Assembly (NCBI RefSeq): GCF_963422545.1
Contig: NZ_OY730238.1
Span: 62,001 to 126,000, forward strand
Source of the DNA: an uncultured Flavobacterium sp.
Lineage (GTDB): Bacteria > Bacteroidota > Bacteroidia > Flavobacteriales > Flavobacteriaceae
DNA length: 64,000 nucleotides
Direction of reading: 5' to 3'
The notes beneath the pieces were generated by a model that was not told where the DNA came from, did no database searches, and saw only the letters and a program-made list of their open reading frames with translations. Below, piece by piece: positions 1 through 8,694 of this stretch; position 1 is the first letter of the stretch, and each line of letters opens with the position of its first letter. The translations under genes and the position numbers were made by a program.

Positions 1-337
1 ACTGAGCGAAGTCAAAGTGCCTTAAAACAAAAAAAGCATCCCGAAATCAGGATGCTTTTATAATTTTTATGTTGAATTTAAACTCTAAAATTTACATTTC
101 AATTTCATAAAAATACATATTGCATCCTGACACTTCAGCTGACGAAAATCCGGCTAAATGTTCAAAACTTTGGCTTACTAAAAGTATCATATGTATTCTT
201 TGTTTTTATTTCAAGAGCAAATGTAATTTATTTTTTTTAACTAAAATAGCTTTGTTAAAATTTAGTTAACAAAAATTTTCATCATACTTTAATTTGAATG
301 AAAGTTTTGATTATTTTTATCTCACACAAATCTAAAT
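1..337. other. Intergenic region with one terminator
   Basis: No convincing gene. A hairpin terminator lies at 32-59. On the minus strand a 32-codon frame (92-190) has no recognisable similarity and is not called as a gene. Confidence 0.5.
32..59. terminator. Hairpin terminator
   Basis: Perfect 10-bp arms AAAAGCATCC and GGATGCTTTT around an 8-nt loop, with A/T runs on both sides, so it could work in either direction. It probably ends a gene outside the window. Confidence 0.75.
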
Positions 338-1213
338 ATGAAAGAATATATCGACAGTATTGATTGGTCAGAAATTTGGGAATTTTCAAAACAATTTATT
401 TTACCCAATATTGGTTGGTTTATTTTCTGGGTCGTTTTATTTATTATTCTGGGACTTATTCTCGGAATCGTTTTCAATATATTCTTGTACCGAAAAAATA
501 TTTTCTTTCGAGACAAAAAATATTACAACTGGTTAGCCAAATTGTGGATTCCGTATTTCATGATTGTATTTCTGTATTTCTCGGCTATGATTGGCATTTT
601 TTACGGAGGACATTCTATTTTGAAATCAGAAAACAAAAACATAGCGGCTAACATTTATTCTAAAACTATAGGCACTACATTTTCATCTGAAAAAGAGAAA
701 AAAGATTTTTTACATACGCTTCAAACGCTATCCAATTCTTCTGAAGATGTGAGTAAATCTATGACCGAAGCATTAGGAACTTATATCAAACAAAATAACA
801 GTGGCTTCGCTTCTGTAGACAACTTCAAGAATTCGTCGACTTCGTATTTACTCAAAAAATATGAATCTGAAGTTTATAGTGCGTGCGTATATGGTTTCAT
901 GAAAGTGGTTGATGATAAAGCCGATATGAAAAACGTAAAAAACATTGATTACACTGAATTCAAATCGCTTTTACAAAAACTAGATCAAATAGAACCTCAA
1001 CGAATTGAACTTTCGATACAATCTGAAATGGAACGTAAACTGCAATCCGTATTAGATTATATTTTTAAAGAAATCCTCAAACATGAGTTATTCTTTTTTC
1101 TGTTGTTTTTGTTGATTCCGTTTATTGAATATTTTATTTATTTGAAGTTTATAAAAACTAAGGAATCTGATTTAAACTCACCAAAGTCAGTTAATAATGT
1201 AACGACGTCCTAA
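338..1213 (+). CDS. Hypothetical inner-membrane protein
   Basis: A 291-aa protein I cannot assign to a family. It has strongly hydrophobic segments at about residues 18-50 and 68-92 and a third at about 245-270 near the C-terminus. The charged, helical region between (about 95-240) would lie on one side of the membrane. The ATG at 338 sits just before the first hydrophobic stretch. It stands alone: the next gene on this strand starts about 260 bases later. No catalytic motif is visible and no function is claimed. Confidence 0.75.
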   Translation: MKEYIDSIDWSEIWEFSKQFILPNIGWFIFWVVLFIILGLILGIVFNIFLYRKNIFFRDKKYYNWLAKLWIPYFMIVFLYFSAMIGIFYGGHSILKSENKNIAANIYSKTIGTTFSSEKEKKDFLHTLQTLSNSSEDVSKSMTEALGTYIKQNNSGFASVDNFKNSSTSYLLKKYESEVYSACVYGFMKVVDDKADMKNVKNIDYTEFKSLLQKLDQIEPQRIELSIQSEMERKLQSVLDYIFKEILKHELFFFLLFLLIPFIEYFIYLKFIKTKESDLNSPKSVNNVTTS

Positions 1214-1302
1214 TTTGAATTAAAGTTATTTCTTCCCTTGGTAAAATGTGTTCAAGTTTACTTTTAATTTGCTTATTCTATTATTGTCGTTACGAAGTTG
1301 GG

Positions 1303-1320
1303 TTCCGATAGCTATCGGAA
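1303..1320. repeat. 18-bp perfect palindrome
   Basis: TTCCGATAGCTATCGGAA is fully self-complementary and lies in the 258-base gap before the WGR gene. It looks like a short intergenic palindrome rather than a terminator, because no T run follows. Confidence 0.55.
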
Positions 1321-1471
1321 TCGCAGAGTATGTATTTTTTAATCAAAAAGTTACTTTATTTAATAGACATTTAACGCAAAACTTTACCTCCGGAATATGG
1401 TAAATATATTTATTAATTCTATTTTTGAGAGAAAATAAATACAATGATATAAACCTTTCTTTTACCATATA

Positions 1472-4400
1472 ATGAAAAAAAATCTTAAATACATTGATGG
1501 GAACTCCGATAAATTCTGGGATATCGAAGTTACTGAATTAAATTATACTGTGACTTACGGAAAAAACGGAACTTCTGGAACTTCTCAAACAAAAAGCTTT
1601 GCCACAAATGAAGAATGTTTGAAAATGGCAGAAAAAATACTAGCCGAAAAAATAAAAAAAGGATATTCTGAAACCGGAGAAGTCGATTTTATTTCTAAAC
1701 CTAATTCTGCTAAAAGCAAAAGTTCAGATGAAGTTTTAGAAGAATACGACGCTATTGTAAAATCTAAAAATATTAATTTACTATTACCTCTCCTTAAAGA
1801 AAAAGCAAAAGGTAATATTGAAGCCTTAAAAAAGCACATTAAAAAATGTAAACGTTACTGGATGACGTATACTGATTTGACAAAAGATCCCGGTTATGTA
1901 AAAAAAAACAAACACGATTACGGCTGGGGAACGCGTGGCGACCGTACTCAAAGCGAAATTATTACACTGAGCGCAATCGCATTGTTTGACAAAACCGATA
2001 TTAATTCGTGGGATGAAGCGCTTCAATTACTTGACGAAACCGATCAGAAACCATATGTACTGGAAACTTTATTGTGGGCAAAACCAAACTGGCTTGAAAC
2101 TTTTATTCTCGAAAAAATAAAAAGACAAGACTGGAGGAGTTTTAATTATCAAATCCTTAGACAATTAGAAGAATCAGAACTAATACAATTCAATCCGGAA
2201 TTGTATGCTTTATGTCTGGCCGATACAAACGAATGGCGTACTAAAATGAAAGCCAGAGTTTTTATTTCGAAAGTTTTAGAAGATAAAATGGCTTATCAAA
2301 GAGATATTCCGGAGTTGTTTAATTATGAAACGACACTTCATAATAATTTCTTCAGAGATAATGACAAACAAAAACACGACGAATTCCAGACTTGGAGCGT
2401 TATTTACAAATCATTATTAGAAGATAAAAAAATGGATCGCGCTTTCTTTGTCGAAAATGCCATCCAGATTCAAACTAAAGAATGGAACAATAACCTGAAA
2501 TCTTTTTTTAGAAAAAGGTTAGACGAGTTTAATGTTACGGCAGACGAACTTATTATTTATCAGGAAAATATATTCAGCTTTTTTCATAACGCCTATCCTC
2601 CTATTACCAGTTATGGTGTAGAGCTGGTGAAAAAAATGTACGAACATCCAAAATTTAAAACCAAATCGTTTCTTGAATGGCTGGAACCGCTTATGATGCG
2701 AAACGACTGCAAAGCAGCAATAAAAAGTGTTTTACCAATTCTGGAAAAACTGGCTAAAGCAAATCCGAAGTTAAACAATACCGTTGCATCGATTATTGCT
2801 GATGTTTATGTAATTTCAGATTTAGCTTTACAAGAGCGTACCTCTAAAATTATTTCGAAAATTGGATCAGCAAAAGATAAAGTTCTTAAAGAAAAACTTA
2901 GTTCTTATGTGACTTTGATGCAGGGAAATATAAAATCAGGATTAAGTCAATTTTTAGATGAAGAAACTTTAAATGTCGATAATGCTTCTTTAGAAGAATA
3001 TCACTTTGAACCTAAAAAAGTATTATCACTAACAGAAGAAGTACAGCTGCCAAACGACTGGAATGATATTGTGTTTCAGTTTGGGAATTTTATTGGCTCT
3101 GAGGAAACGCTGGATACCGAAATATTGATGAATGTTTATATTCAGCAACGAGATTTATTCCCGGCAGATTATTCGGCACAATTACAGCCTTACGAAAAAC
3201 AACTTCAAAAACATTATTTTGAAGCGGTTCATAAAAATTTCATGAAGTCGTTTTTGCAACAGAAAATTCAGAATATAAACGGCAAATTTGACAGCAATTA
3301 CAAGCATTATTCAAAAATAAATACGCTTACATTAATTAAATCACTTTTAGAAAAAGTACAGCAAAAAATCGAATCAAATTCTACTTTGCCACTACTCTCT
3401 TTCCCGAGCCATAAACCGTATTGGGTCGCGCCAAAGGTTTTGTTAGAAAGAGTAATCGAATATCAAAAAAACAAGGAAGAAATTGATTCTGTCGATTTAG
3501 CAATTGCCATTGCACGTATGCCAAGAGAAAATACCGAAGAAGCAATTTTGTTATTAAATCAGGTTGAAGGCGAAACAAAACAACTTTTATCGTTCTGTCT
3601 GGGTGTAGATGAAAAACTCAATTTAGATTCGACTTCTTTGTTTTCTAAACTTCTGGCAACAATGGGTAAAACGACCAAAGAAACCGGAAATTTATCTTTG
3701 TGGGCGGTTGCGGCCAGAACTTTTTATCCAAACGATACTTTTTCTGAATTTGAAAACACATATTTAAAAGGAGTTCCGTTTGTGGTTTCGCCATTTGTAC
3801 CTGAAATAAAATTTAAAGAGGAATGGAACGAGTGGACCAATTATCAAACTAAGGAAAAAGAGCGAACGCCATCCTGGTACGAATTAAAATTTGACCTGCC
3901 TCATTATACCAAAATTCCGAACTATTTATTGTACAGTCAGGATATTTACAATCGTGGCAACAGATGGGAATATATGTTAAACTATGCAGGGAATACGTAT
4001 TACTGGCACAGTTTAACGCCGCAAAATTCAGATGCTCTAGCTTTGACCTTATTGCAGAATTGTGCAACCGGCGACGGTTCGAAACCGGAATTAAAAGGTT
4101 TTCTGGATATAATAAACAAACCGGAATTTAGATTTTCAGAAACTACGTTCCTTGTATTCGCTGCTTGTTTCTTTCAGGAGAAAAAAGATTTACGCTTACT
4201 GGCTTCTGAGGTTTTAATTAATTTAATCGAAAAACAAACTGTTGATATTGCCTTTTTTGCTCAAAAAGCTGCACTTCTGGCTTCTGAAAAATATGGCGTC
4301 TTTTTACGTTTTTCTGATGCATTAGCAGCGCTGAAAGATATTTCGCCTTTACATAACAGTGCCTTGTGTCAACTATTTAATTCCTTTTTTGAAAATCTGG

Positions 4401-4564
4401 TTTTAAAGGAAAAACTGCCAACGAATTTCAAAAAAATAGTAGAAAATTATATTGATATTTTAACGAAAACAAATCAAAAACCTTCAGCAAAAGCAATTGT
4501 TTTCTTTGAACAATGGAAAGACAATACAGCGCTTAAATCATTGATTAAGCAAATTTTAAAATAA
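1472..4564 (+). CDS. WGR-domain protein, 1030 aa
   Basis: The N-terminal 75 residues form a WGR domain: the stretch from KYIDGNSDKFW to VTYGKNGTSG matches the pattern of that nucleic-acid-binding fold, otherwise known from PARPs and bacterial MolR-like proteins. The remaining roughly 950 residues are helical, repeat-like and unassigned. No catalytic motif is visible. The SWIM zinc-finger gene follows after 5 bases, so the two are almost certainly co-transcribed. WGR and SWIM proteins co-occur in poorly understood bacterial operons, often with MoxR ATPases and VWA proteins, but neither of those is present here. The domain call is firm; a nucleic-acid-related role is inference. Confidence 0.85.
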   Translation: MKKNLKYIDGNSDKFWDIEVTELNYTVTYGKNGTSGTSQTKSFATNEECLKMAEKILAEKIKKGYSETGEVDFISKPNSAKSKSSDEVLEEYDAIVKSKNINLLLPLLKEKAKGNIEALKKHIKKCKRYWMTYTDLTKDPGYVKKNKHDYGWGTRGDRTQSEIITLSAIALFDKTDINSWDEALQLLDETDQKPYVLETLLWAKPNWLETFILEKIKRQDWRSFNYQILRQLEESELIQFNPELYALCLADTNEWRTKMKARVFISKVLEDKMAYQRDIPELFNYETTLHNNFFRDNDKQKHDEFQTWSVIYKSLLEDKKMDRAFFVENAIQIQTKEWNNNLKSFFRKRLDEFNVTADELIIYQENIFSFFHNAYPPITSYGVELVKKMYEHPKFKTKSFLEWLEPLMMRNDCKAAIKSVLPILEKLAKANPKLNNTVASIIADVYVISDLALQERTSKIISKIGSAKDKVLKEKLSSYVTLMQGNIKSGLSQFLDEETLNVDNASLEEYHFEPKKVLSLTEEVQLPNDWNDIVFQFGNFIGSEETLDTEILMNVYIQQRDLFPADYSAQLQPYEKQLQKHYFEAVHKNFMKSFLQQKIQNINGKFDSNYKHYSKINTLTLIKSLLEKVQQKIESNSTLPLLSFPSHKPYWVAPKVLLERVIEYQKNKEEIDSVDLAIAIARMPRENTEEAILLLNQVEGETKQLLSFCLGVDEKLNLDSTSLFSKLLATMGKTTKETGNLSLWAVAARTFYPNDTFSEFENTYLKGVPFVVSPFVPEIKFKEEWNEWTNYQTKEKERTPSWYELKFDLPHYTKIPNYLLYSQDIYNRGNRWEYMLNYAGNTYYWHSLTPQNSDALALTLLQNCATGDGSKPELKGFLDIINKPEFRFSETTFLVFAACFFQEKKDLRLLASEVLINLIEKQTVDIAFFAQKAALLASEKYGVFLRFSDALAALKDISPLHNSALCQLFNSFFENLVLKEKLPTNFKKIVENYIDILTKTNQKPSAKAIVFFEQWKDNTALKSLIKQILK

Positions 4565-4569
4565 CAAAA

Positions 4570-5898
4570 ATGACAGATCTGGAATATAATTATAAAGGAA
4601 TTTCAACCTATAGCAAAACCAAAGGAATCAACAATCTGGTTCTTGCACATCAAACTGAAATTGAAGAAGTTAATAATATCCCTTGTTTTTTCTGGGGAAG
4701 TTTAACTGATCCGTACGTTACGGCAAAATGCTGGAGCACAATTGCCAAAGTGGTTCGTTCGAGTTTTGGACCAATTCCGCCAAGTCTTCGTGATCCTATT
4801 GTTTCGGCAGGATCTGAAAGACTTCGTTTTGAAGGTTTTTCATCCTGCAACGGCGTTTATGTACGACTGGACATGAAACCCGAAGCTGTAGATGGCGAAT
4901 TTATCGCTAACGGAACTACGAATGTCGATTTTAATGACCCGATGCTAAATGCATTAAACGCGATTCAGAAAAACGAAAAAGTAACACTTGCAGTTGGTCA
5001 GCAGGATGTTCAGGTTATTACAAGCAAAGCAAAAGTTACCGAGAAAAAAGTAACCTTGCCTATGCGCTGGATTAAAGGTTTAACAAGCGTACAGCTTTAC
5101 CTGGCCGATATGGATTTAAAATTTGAAGTAAACAAAATCCAAACTATTCAATTGTTTCAAAGTCTGCCAAAAGAAAATGTAAAAGGTGATTTTTTTATTA
5201 CCAAAAGAGCCGGAAAATTTATGTTCTCGACCTTAGCGACGGCAGATAGCGTTAGAATTGGCGGTGTACAACGATTACGATTATTAGAAGGAATTTTGGC
5301 AATTGTAGATAAAATTTTCATTTACGAATCGTCAGATAAACAAACTTGTGCTGTTGTGGCCGAGTTTGGGAAAATGCAATTGTTAATGGCTTTTTCTCCT
5401 GATTCTTACCGAGGCTTTTCGGGCGAAGGAAATGTATTGGAAACCATGACCGAAAACCTGCCAATGGAATGGGTTTACGGATTAAACAGTTTGCTGAAAT
5501 CTAATGAAATGTTTGATCCAACGATGCTTTCTATAGAAAATGATATTGATTTTGGAACCATGGACAATCTGACTTCTAACTTATCATCGATGGGATTATT
5601 AGGTTATGATTTAAGTGAAAAAGCACATTTCTACCGCCGACTTCCTTTTAAAACCGAACGCATTTTATCTCTGAATCCGAGGTTAAAAAATGCAAAAAAA
5701 CTAATCGATAACGAAGACATCGAAATCGCCGAACGAAAAGCCAATTATATCGAAGCCAAAGTAAAAGGTTCAGGCGTTTTACACAAAGTAATTATCGACA
5801 ACGCTTCGCAAAGATGCACCTGCGATTGGTTTACGGCATATCAAGGCAAAAGAGGAATCTGCAAGCATATTTTGGCTGTGAAAATGATGATTTCTTAG
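4570..5898 (+). CDS. SWIM zinc-finger family protein
   Basis: A 442-aa protein ending in a SWIM zinc finger: C416-x-C418, then C431-x-H433 (RCTCDWF ... GICKHILAVK). SWIM fingers bind nucleic acid or protein partners. The first 400 residues have no recognised fold. The gene starts 5 bases after the WGR gene, so the pair forms an operon and probably a functional unit. A remnant of an XRE-regulator gene begins about 55 bases after the stop. Confidence 0.85.
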   Translation: MTDLEYNYKGISTYSKTKGINNLVLAHQTEIEEVNNIPCFFWGSLTDPYVTAKCWSTIAKVVRSSFGPIPPSLRDPIVSAGSERLRFEGFSSCNGVYVRLDMKPEAVDGEFIANGTTNVDFNDPMLNALNAIQKNEKVTLAVGQQDVQVITSKAKVTEKKVTLPMRWIKGLTSVQLYLADMDLKFEVNKIQTIQLFQSLPKENVKGDFFITKRAGKFMFSTLATADSVRIGGVQRLRLLEGILAIVDKIFIYESSDKQTCAVVAEFGKMQLLMAFSPDSYRGFSGEGNVLETMTENLPMEWVYGLNSLLKSNEMFDPTMLSIENDIDFGTMDNLTSNLSSMGLLGYDLSEKAHFYRRLPFKTERILSLNPRLKNAKKLIDNEDIEIAERKANYIEAKVKGSGVLHKVIIDNASQRCTCDWFTAYQGKRGICKHILAVKMMIS

Positions 5899-5952
5899 AA
5901 GTTTTTTTTTATACTTTTTACGAAATAGTACTACATGTGAATCTAATTACAT

Positions 5953-6051
5953 TTCAATCCTCTTGATAAAGTTGTTGAGCTTTACAAACGTTTGGTTCAG
6001 GCTGAAAAAGATAAAGTCGAATATTTAGAAAAATTGATGAAAGGGAAATAA
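5953..6051 (+). pseudogene. 3' remnant of an XRE-regulator gene
   Basis: The last 33 codons match, in frame and to the stop, the C-terminus of the intact regulator at 8182-8580 (both contain NPLDKVVELY and KVEYLEKLMK), with a few conservative changes. The DNA-binding 5' part is missing and no start codon is usable. The following terminator is duplicated too. It marks the left end of a direct repeat flanking the next 2.4 kb. Confidence 0.85.
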
Positions 6052-6083
6052 TATTCTTGATAAGAGAATTTCTTATATATAAA

Positions 6084-6105
6084 ATGCGCAAAGTGATTTG
6101 CGCAT
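6084..6105 (+). terminator. Hairpin terminator (left copy)
   Basis: Arms ATGCGCAAA and TTTGCGCAT with loop GTGA, followed by a T run. It is identical to the terminator at 8613-8634. Confidence 0.85.
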
Positions 6106-6314
6106 TTTTTTTGTTTTATTAAAGTTAAGACTTGTTTTATAGCCAATCAATTTTAGATTTTTTCTTATTATTTGAAAAAGTTTTATATATAAAAATTGTT
6201 CATTATATTATTTGTAATATTTTTACTATATTTATTTTATTTAAATCACAATAAAAGTAAGAAATATTTTATTTTAAAATAGTACCAAATTAGTATAAAC
6301 CAACAATTTTTATT
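6106..6314. other. Very AT-rich leader before the 260-aa gene
   Basis: An AT-rich stretch with no gene. It probably holds the promoter of the next gene, but I cannot point to a clear TAnnTTTG box. Confidence 0.4.
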
Positions 6315-7097
6315 ATGTTTAGAGATAGATTCGGGAAAAGCAAGAATAGAAGTCCATTTGATAATGATATATGGGAAAGAAAAGATGCTATTGGAGAAAT
6401 GCTGGAAGCCAGAAAAAATAATGATCGTCATGATATTCTCTTTTCTATTCATGATAATTTCTTTGGTGATGGTCCAAACAAAATAGCTATTGAAGGAGAA
6501 CTTTATTTTGAAAGTAAAGACAATACAATTTATCGAGGAAACAGTGACGGCAGTTGGACAAAAGCCACGCAATTAAGTGAAGTTGTAGTTAAAAATTTAA
6601 TTGGTACATTAGTTCAAAGCGATGGCATTAGAGTTTTTGGATTTGGTACAGACCCAATTGCTGGAAGTGGAAATTTAGAAAACGACAGAGGTTCCGGATC
6701 TATTAATACTCCAGGACATGACTTTAATACCTGTATTGATTTAGGTTATCTATTGGGAAAATTATTTGCAAATTTATCAATGATGTATCCGTGGCTTTTA
6801 GAGTTTGAACTCAGATTAAAATATGGAACTCCTAATATGCAACCACCAGTTTCAAAAAATACAATTTCATCAGATCCGGAAATGATTTTAATGTCATTGT
6901 ATAATTATAGAGCTACCGACATTTTTGGAGGAAATCTTTCAGGAGTTCACGAAAAAAAAATAAAAGATACACTTGTAGCCCCTTCTCAAAAAGATGATAT
7001 TGATAGAATTAATTCACGTAATCGCATAGAAGCAGAGAAAGAAATGGAATATAAAAATAGAGAATTTCAAAAAAAATTAGATCACTTCAAAGATTAA
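6315..7097 (+). CDS. Unrecognised 260-aa protein
   Basis: No family recognised. It is soluble, with no signal peptide. It has a glycine-rich central part containing GSGNLENDRGSGSINTPGHD (about residues 117-136) and a charged, probably coiled-coil C-terminus (about 220-260, rich in E, K, R and N). It sits between the two copies of the regulator-derived repeat and upstream of a YwqK-like lipoprotein. A toxin/effector role is possible from position only; nothing catalytic is visible. Confidence 0.65.
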   Translation: MFRDRFGKSKNRSPFDNDIWERKDAIGEMLEARKNNDRHDILFSIHDNFFGDGPNKIAIEGELYFESKDNTIYRGNSDGSWTKATQLSEVVVKNLIGTLVQSDGIRVFGFGTDPIAGSGNLENDRGSGSINTPGHDFNTCIDLGYLLGKLFANLSMMYPWLLEFELRLKYGTPNMQPPVSKNTISSDPEMILMSLYNYRATDIFGGNLSGVHEKKIKDTLVAPSQKDDIDRINSRNRIEAEKEMEYKNREFQKKLDHFKD

Positions 7098-7210
7098 ATA
7101 ATGAAAAATAGCACCTTTTTTTTAGTACTAATATAGAGTTGTTGAAAATACGCCATTAGTCAGGAGACTTAACTTTAGTTATACATGAACCTAATTAAAC
7201 AAAGAGAAAA

Positions 7211-8092
7211 TTGAAAAAAAATATTTTATTATCAGTATCAATTTGCTTGCTATTTTCTTGCTGTAAGAAAAAAACAATAATTGAAAATGAATTAAATGCA
7301 ATAGGAATTAATAAAGAAAATTATAATGTGATCGACACATTTTTTTATGAAAGTAAAAAAATAAAAACTTTACGGTTTTACAAAGAAAAATCAGATTATA
7401 TTATCGTTGGGTTTTACGAATCGGGAAAAAAGAAATCAATTTCCAATATTAAAAATAAGAATCAAATTTATGATAAAATTGTTGATTGGTACGAAAATGG
7501 AAAACCTAAATCTGTTCGCGAATATGATAATCATGGGAGACAAATTGGAAAAAACATAAGTTACCGAGAAAACGGAAGCCTTGAACACGAGTATGATAAT
7601 GACAAAGAAGAATCAACTGATTATTGGCTAAATGGAAAACCAAAATTTAAATTCATAAAAAATGTATCACAAAGTTATCATTACTTTAATGGTAACTTCA
7701 TGGAAAAATACACACAAAAAATAAAAGGTGAATATTACGTAGAATATTTTAGCGAAAATGGAGATTTGGTTTTTTCAGGACTTTATAAAAACAAGACTCT
7801 TTTTAAAGACAATTTAAGATATAATGGAAAAATCATTTGCTATTTCAACAATGGAAAAATTTCATACTTTGAAAATGTTGTAAATGGAATTCCGAATGGA
7901 AAATTTTATGCGTATTATGGTAATGGAAATCTAAAATATGAAAGTGAAGTAGAAAATGGGGAAGAAATTTATTATAAAGGTTATCATGAAAATGGAAAAG
8001 TTAATCTTATTCGGGACAGAATAAAAAATACATTTACACAATGGGACGAAAACGGAAAACTAATAGAACAAGTACCCCTTACAGGAGCTTAG
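7211..8092 (+). CDS. MORN-type (YwqK-like) lipoprotein
   Basis: The TTG start gives a lipoprotein signal with lipobox LFSC (Cys17). The mature part is built of short repeats of the form YYxNGxxKxE (for example WYENGKPKSV, YRENGSLEHE, YHENGKVNLI), typical of the MORN_2/YwqK family. YwqK in Bacillus is annotated as an antitoxin of a toxin-antitoxin system. Here the protein would be anchored in the outer or inner membrane. It lies inside the repeat-flanked segment, 113 bases after the 260-aa gene. A toxin-immunity pairing is a guess. Confidence 0.75.
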   Translation: MKKNILLSVSICLLFSCCKKKTIIENELNAIGINKENYNVIDTFFYESKKIKTLRFYKEKSDYIIVGFYESGKKKSISNIKNKNQIYDKIVDWYENGKPKSVREYDNHGRQIGKNISYRENGSLEHEYDNDKEESTDYWLNGKPKFKFIKNVSQSYHYFNGNFMEKYTQKIKGEYYVEYFSENGDLVFSGLYKNKTLFKDNLRYNGKIICYFNNGKISYFENVVNGIPNGKFYAYYGNGNLKYESEVENGEEIYYKGYHENGKVNLIRDRIKNTFTQWDENGKLIEQVPLTGA

Positions 8093-8169
8093 CTAAAAAT
8101 GCCAAAAACAGTATTTTATCAAATCAATAGTGTTTTTTACAGATTACATTTTTTTTTAATTTTTTTAAA

Positions 8170-8177
8170 TACCTTTG
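8170..8177 (+). promoter_or_regulatory. TAnnTTTG promoter element
   Basis: TACCTTTG matches the Bacteroidota -7 consensus. It ends only four bases before the regulator's ATG, so the transcript would be leaderless or nearly so. Confidence 0.6.
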
Positions 8178-8181
8178 AATT

Positions 8182-8580
8182 ATGAGCACAGAAACTAAAC
8201 CAAAACACATTGGCAGAAATATCGGCCGAATCAGAGAGCTTCGTGGTATGAAACAAGAAATACTTGCAGAAGCTATTGGAACAAGTCAGAGAGCTATTTC
8301 CGTAATTGAATCAAGTGAAACTATTGATCCCAAAAAACTTGTAGAAATTGCAAAAGCACTTGGCGTTACGGTTGAAGCTATTGAAAACTTTTCGGAAGAA
8401 TCTGTTTTTAGTTATTTTAATACCTTTTACGATAATAGTACTAATCAAGGTCAAATAAATGGTCCTAATAATAATTGTACTTTTAATCCTCTTGATAAAG
8501 TTGTTGAGCTTTACGAACGTTTGGTTCAGGCTGAAAAAGAGAAAGTCGAATATTTAGAAAAATTGATGAAATTGAAATAA
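8182..8580 (+). CDS. XRE-family helix-turn-helix regulator
   Basis: A 132-aa protein with an N-terminal XRE/Cro-type HTH (about residues 12-70: IGRIRELRGMKQEILAEAIG, then a recognition helix SQRAISVIES). A polar linker (about 75-98) and a C-terminal coiled coil (about 99-132) probably allow multimerisation. The gene lies between the MORN lipoprotein and a convergent ABC-type operon. Its 3' end is duplicated at 5953-6118, so the gene has taken part in a recombination event. It may control one of the neighbouring cassettes. Confidence 0.88.
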   Translation: MSTETKPKHIGRNIGRIRELRGMKQEILAEAIGTSQRAISVIESSETIDPKKLVEIAKALGVTVEAIENFSEESVFSYFNTFYDNSTNQGQINGPNNNCTFNPLDKVVELYERLVQAEKEKVEYLEKLMKLK

Positions 8581-8647
8581 TATTCTTGATAAGAGAATTT
8601 CTTATATATAAAATGCGCAAAGTGATTTGCGCATTTTTTTTGTTTTT
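8482..8647 (+). repeat. Direct repeat, right copy
   Basis: Partner of 5953-6118. Here it is the intact 3' end of the XRE-regulator gene plus its terminator. Confidence 0.9.
8613..8634. terminator. Terminator between convergent genes
   Basis: Nine-bp arms ATGCGCAAA and TTTGCGCAT with loop GTGA, and A/T runs on both sides. It can end both the XRE gene and the minus-strand ABC operon whose last stop is at 8695. Confidence 0.85.
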
Positions 8648-8694
8648 TATTAGAATTGTGGTTGTGAAGTTTAAAGTTTTTAGAGTTTGAGTAA

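Larger units (their letters stand above)
5953..6118 (+). repeat. Direct repeat, left copy
   Basis: About 165 bases nearly identical to 8482-8647 at a fixed offset of 2529 bases, with only a handful of substitutions. It covers the regulator's 3' coding end, a short spacer and the terminator. Confidence 0.9.

Noticed and set aside
92..190. Minus-strand 32-codon ORF
   Set aside because: No similarity recognised, no promoter or neighbours to support it.
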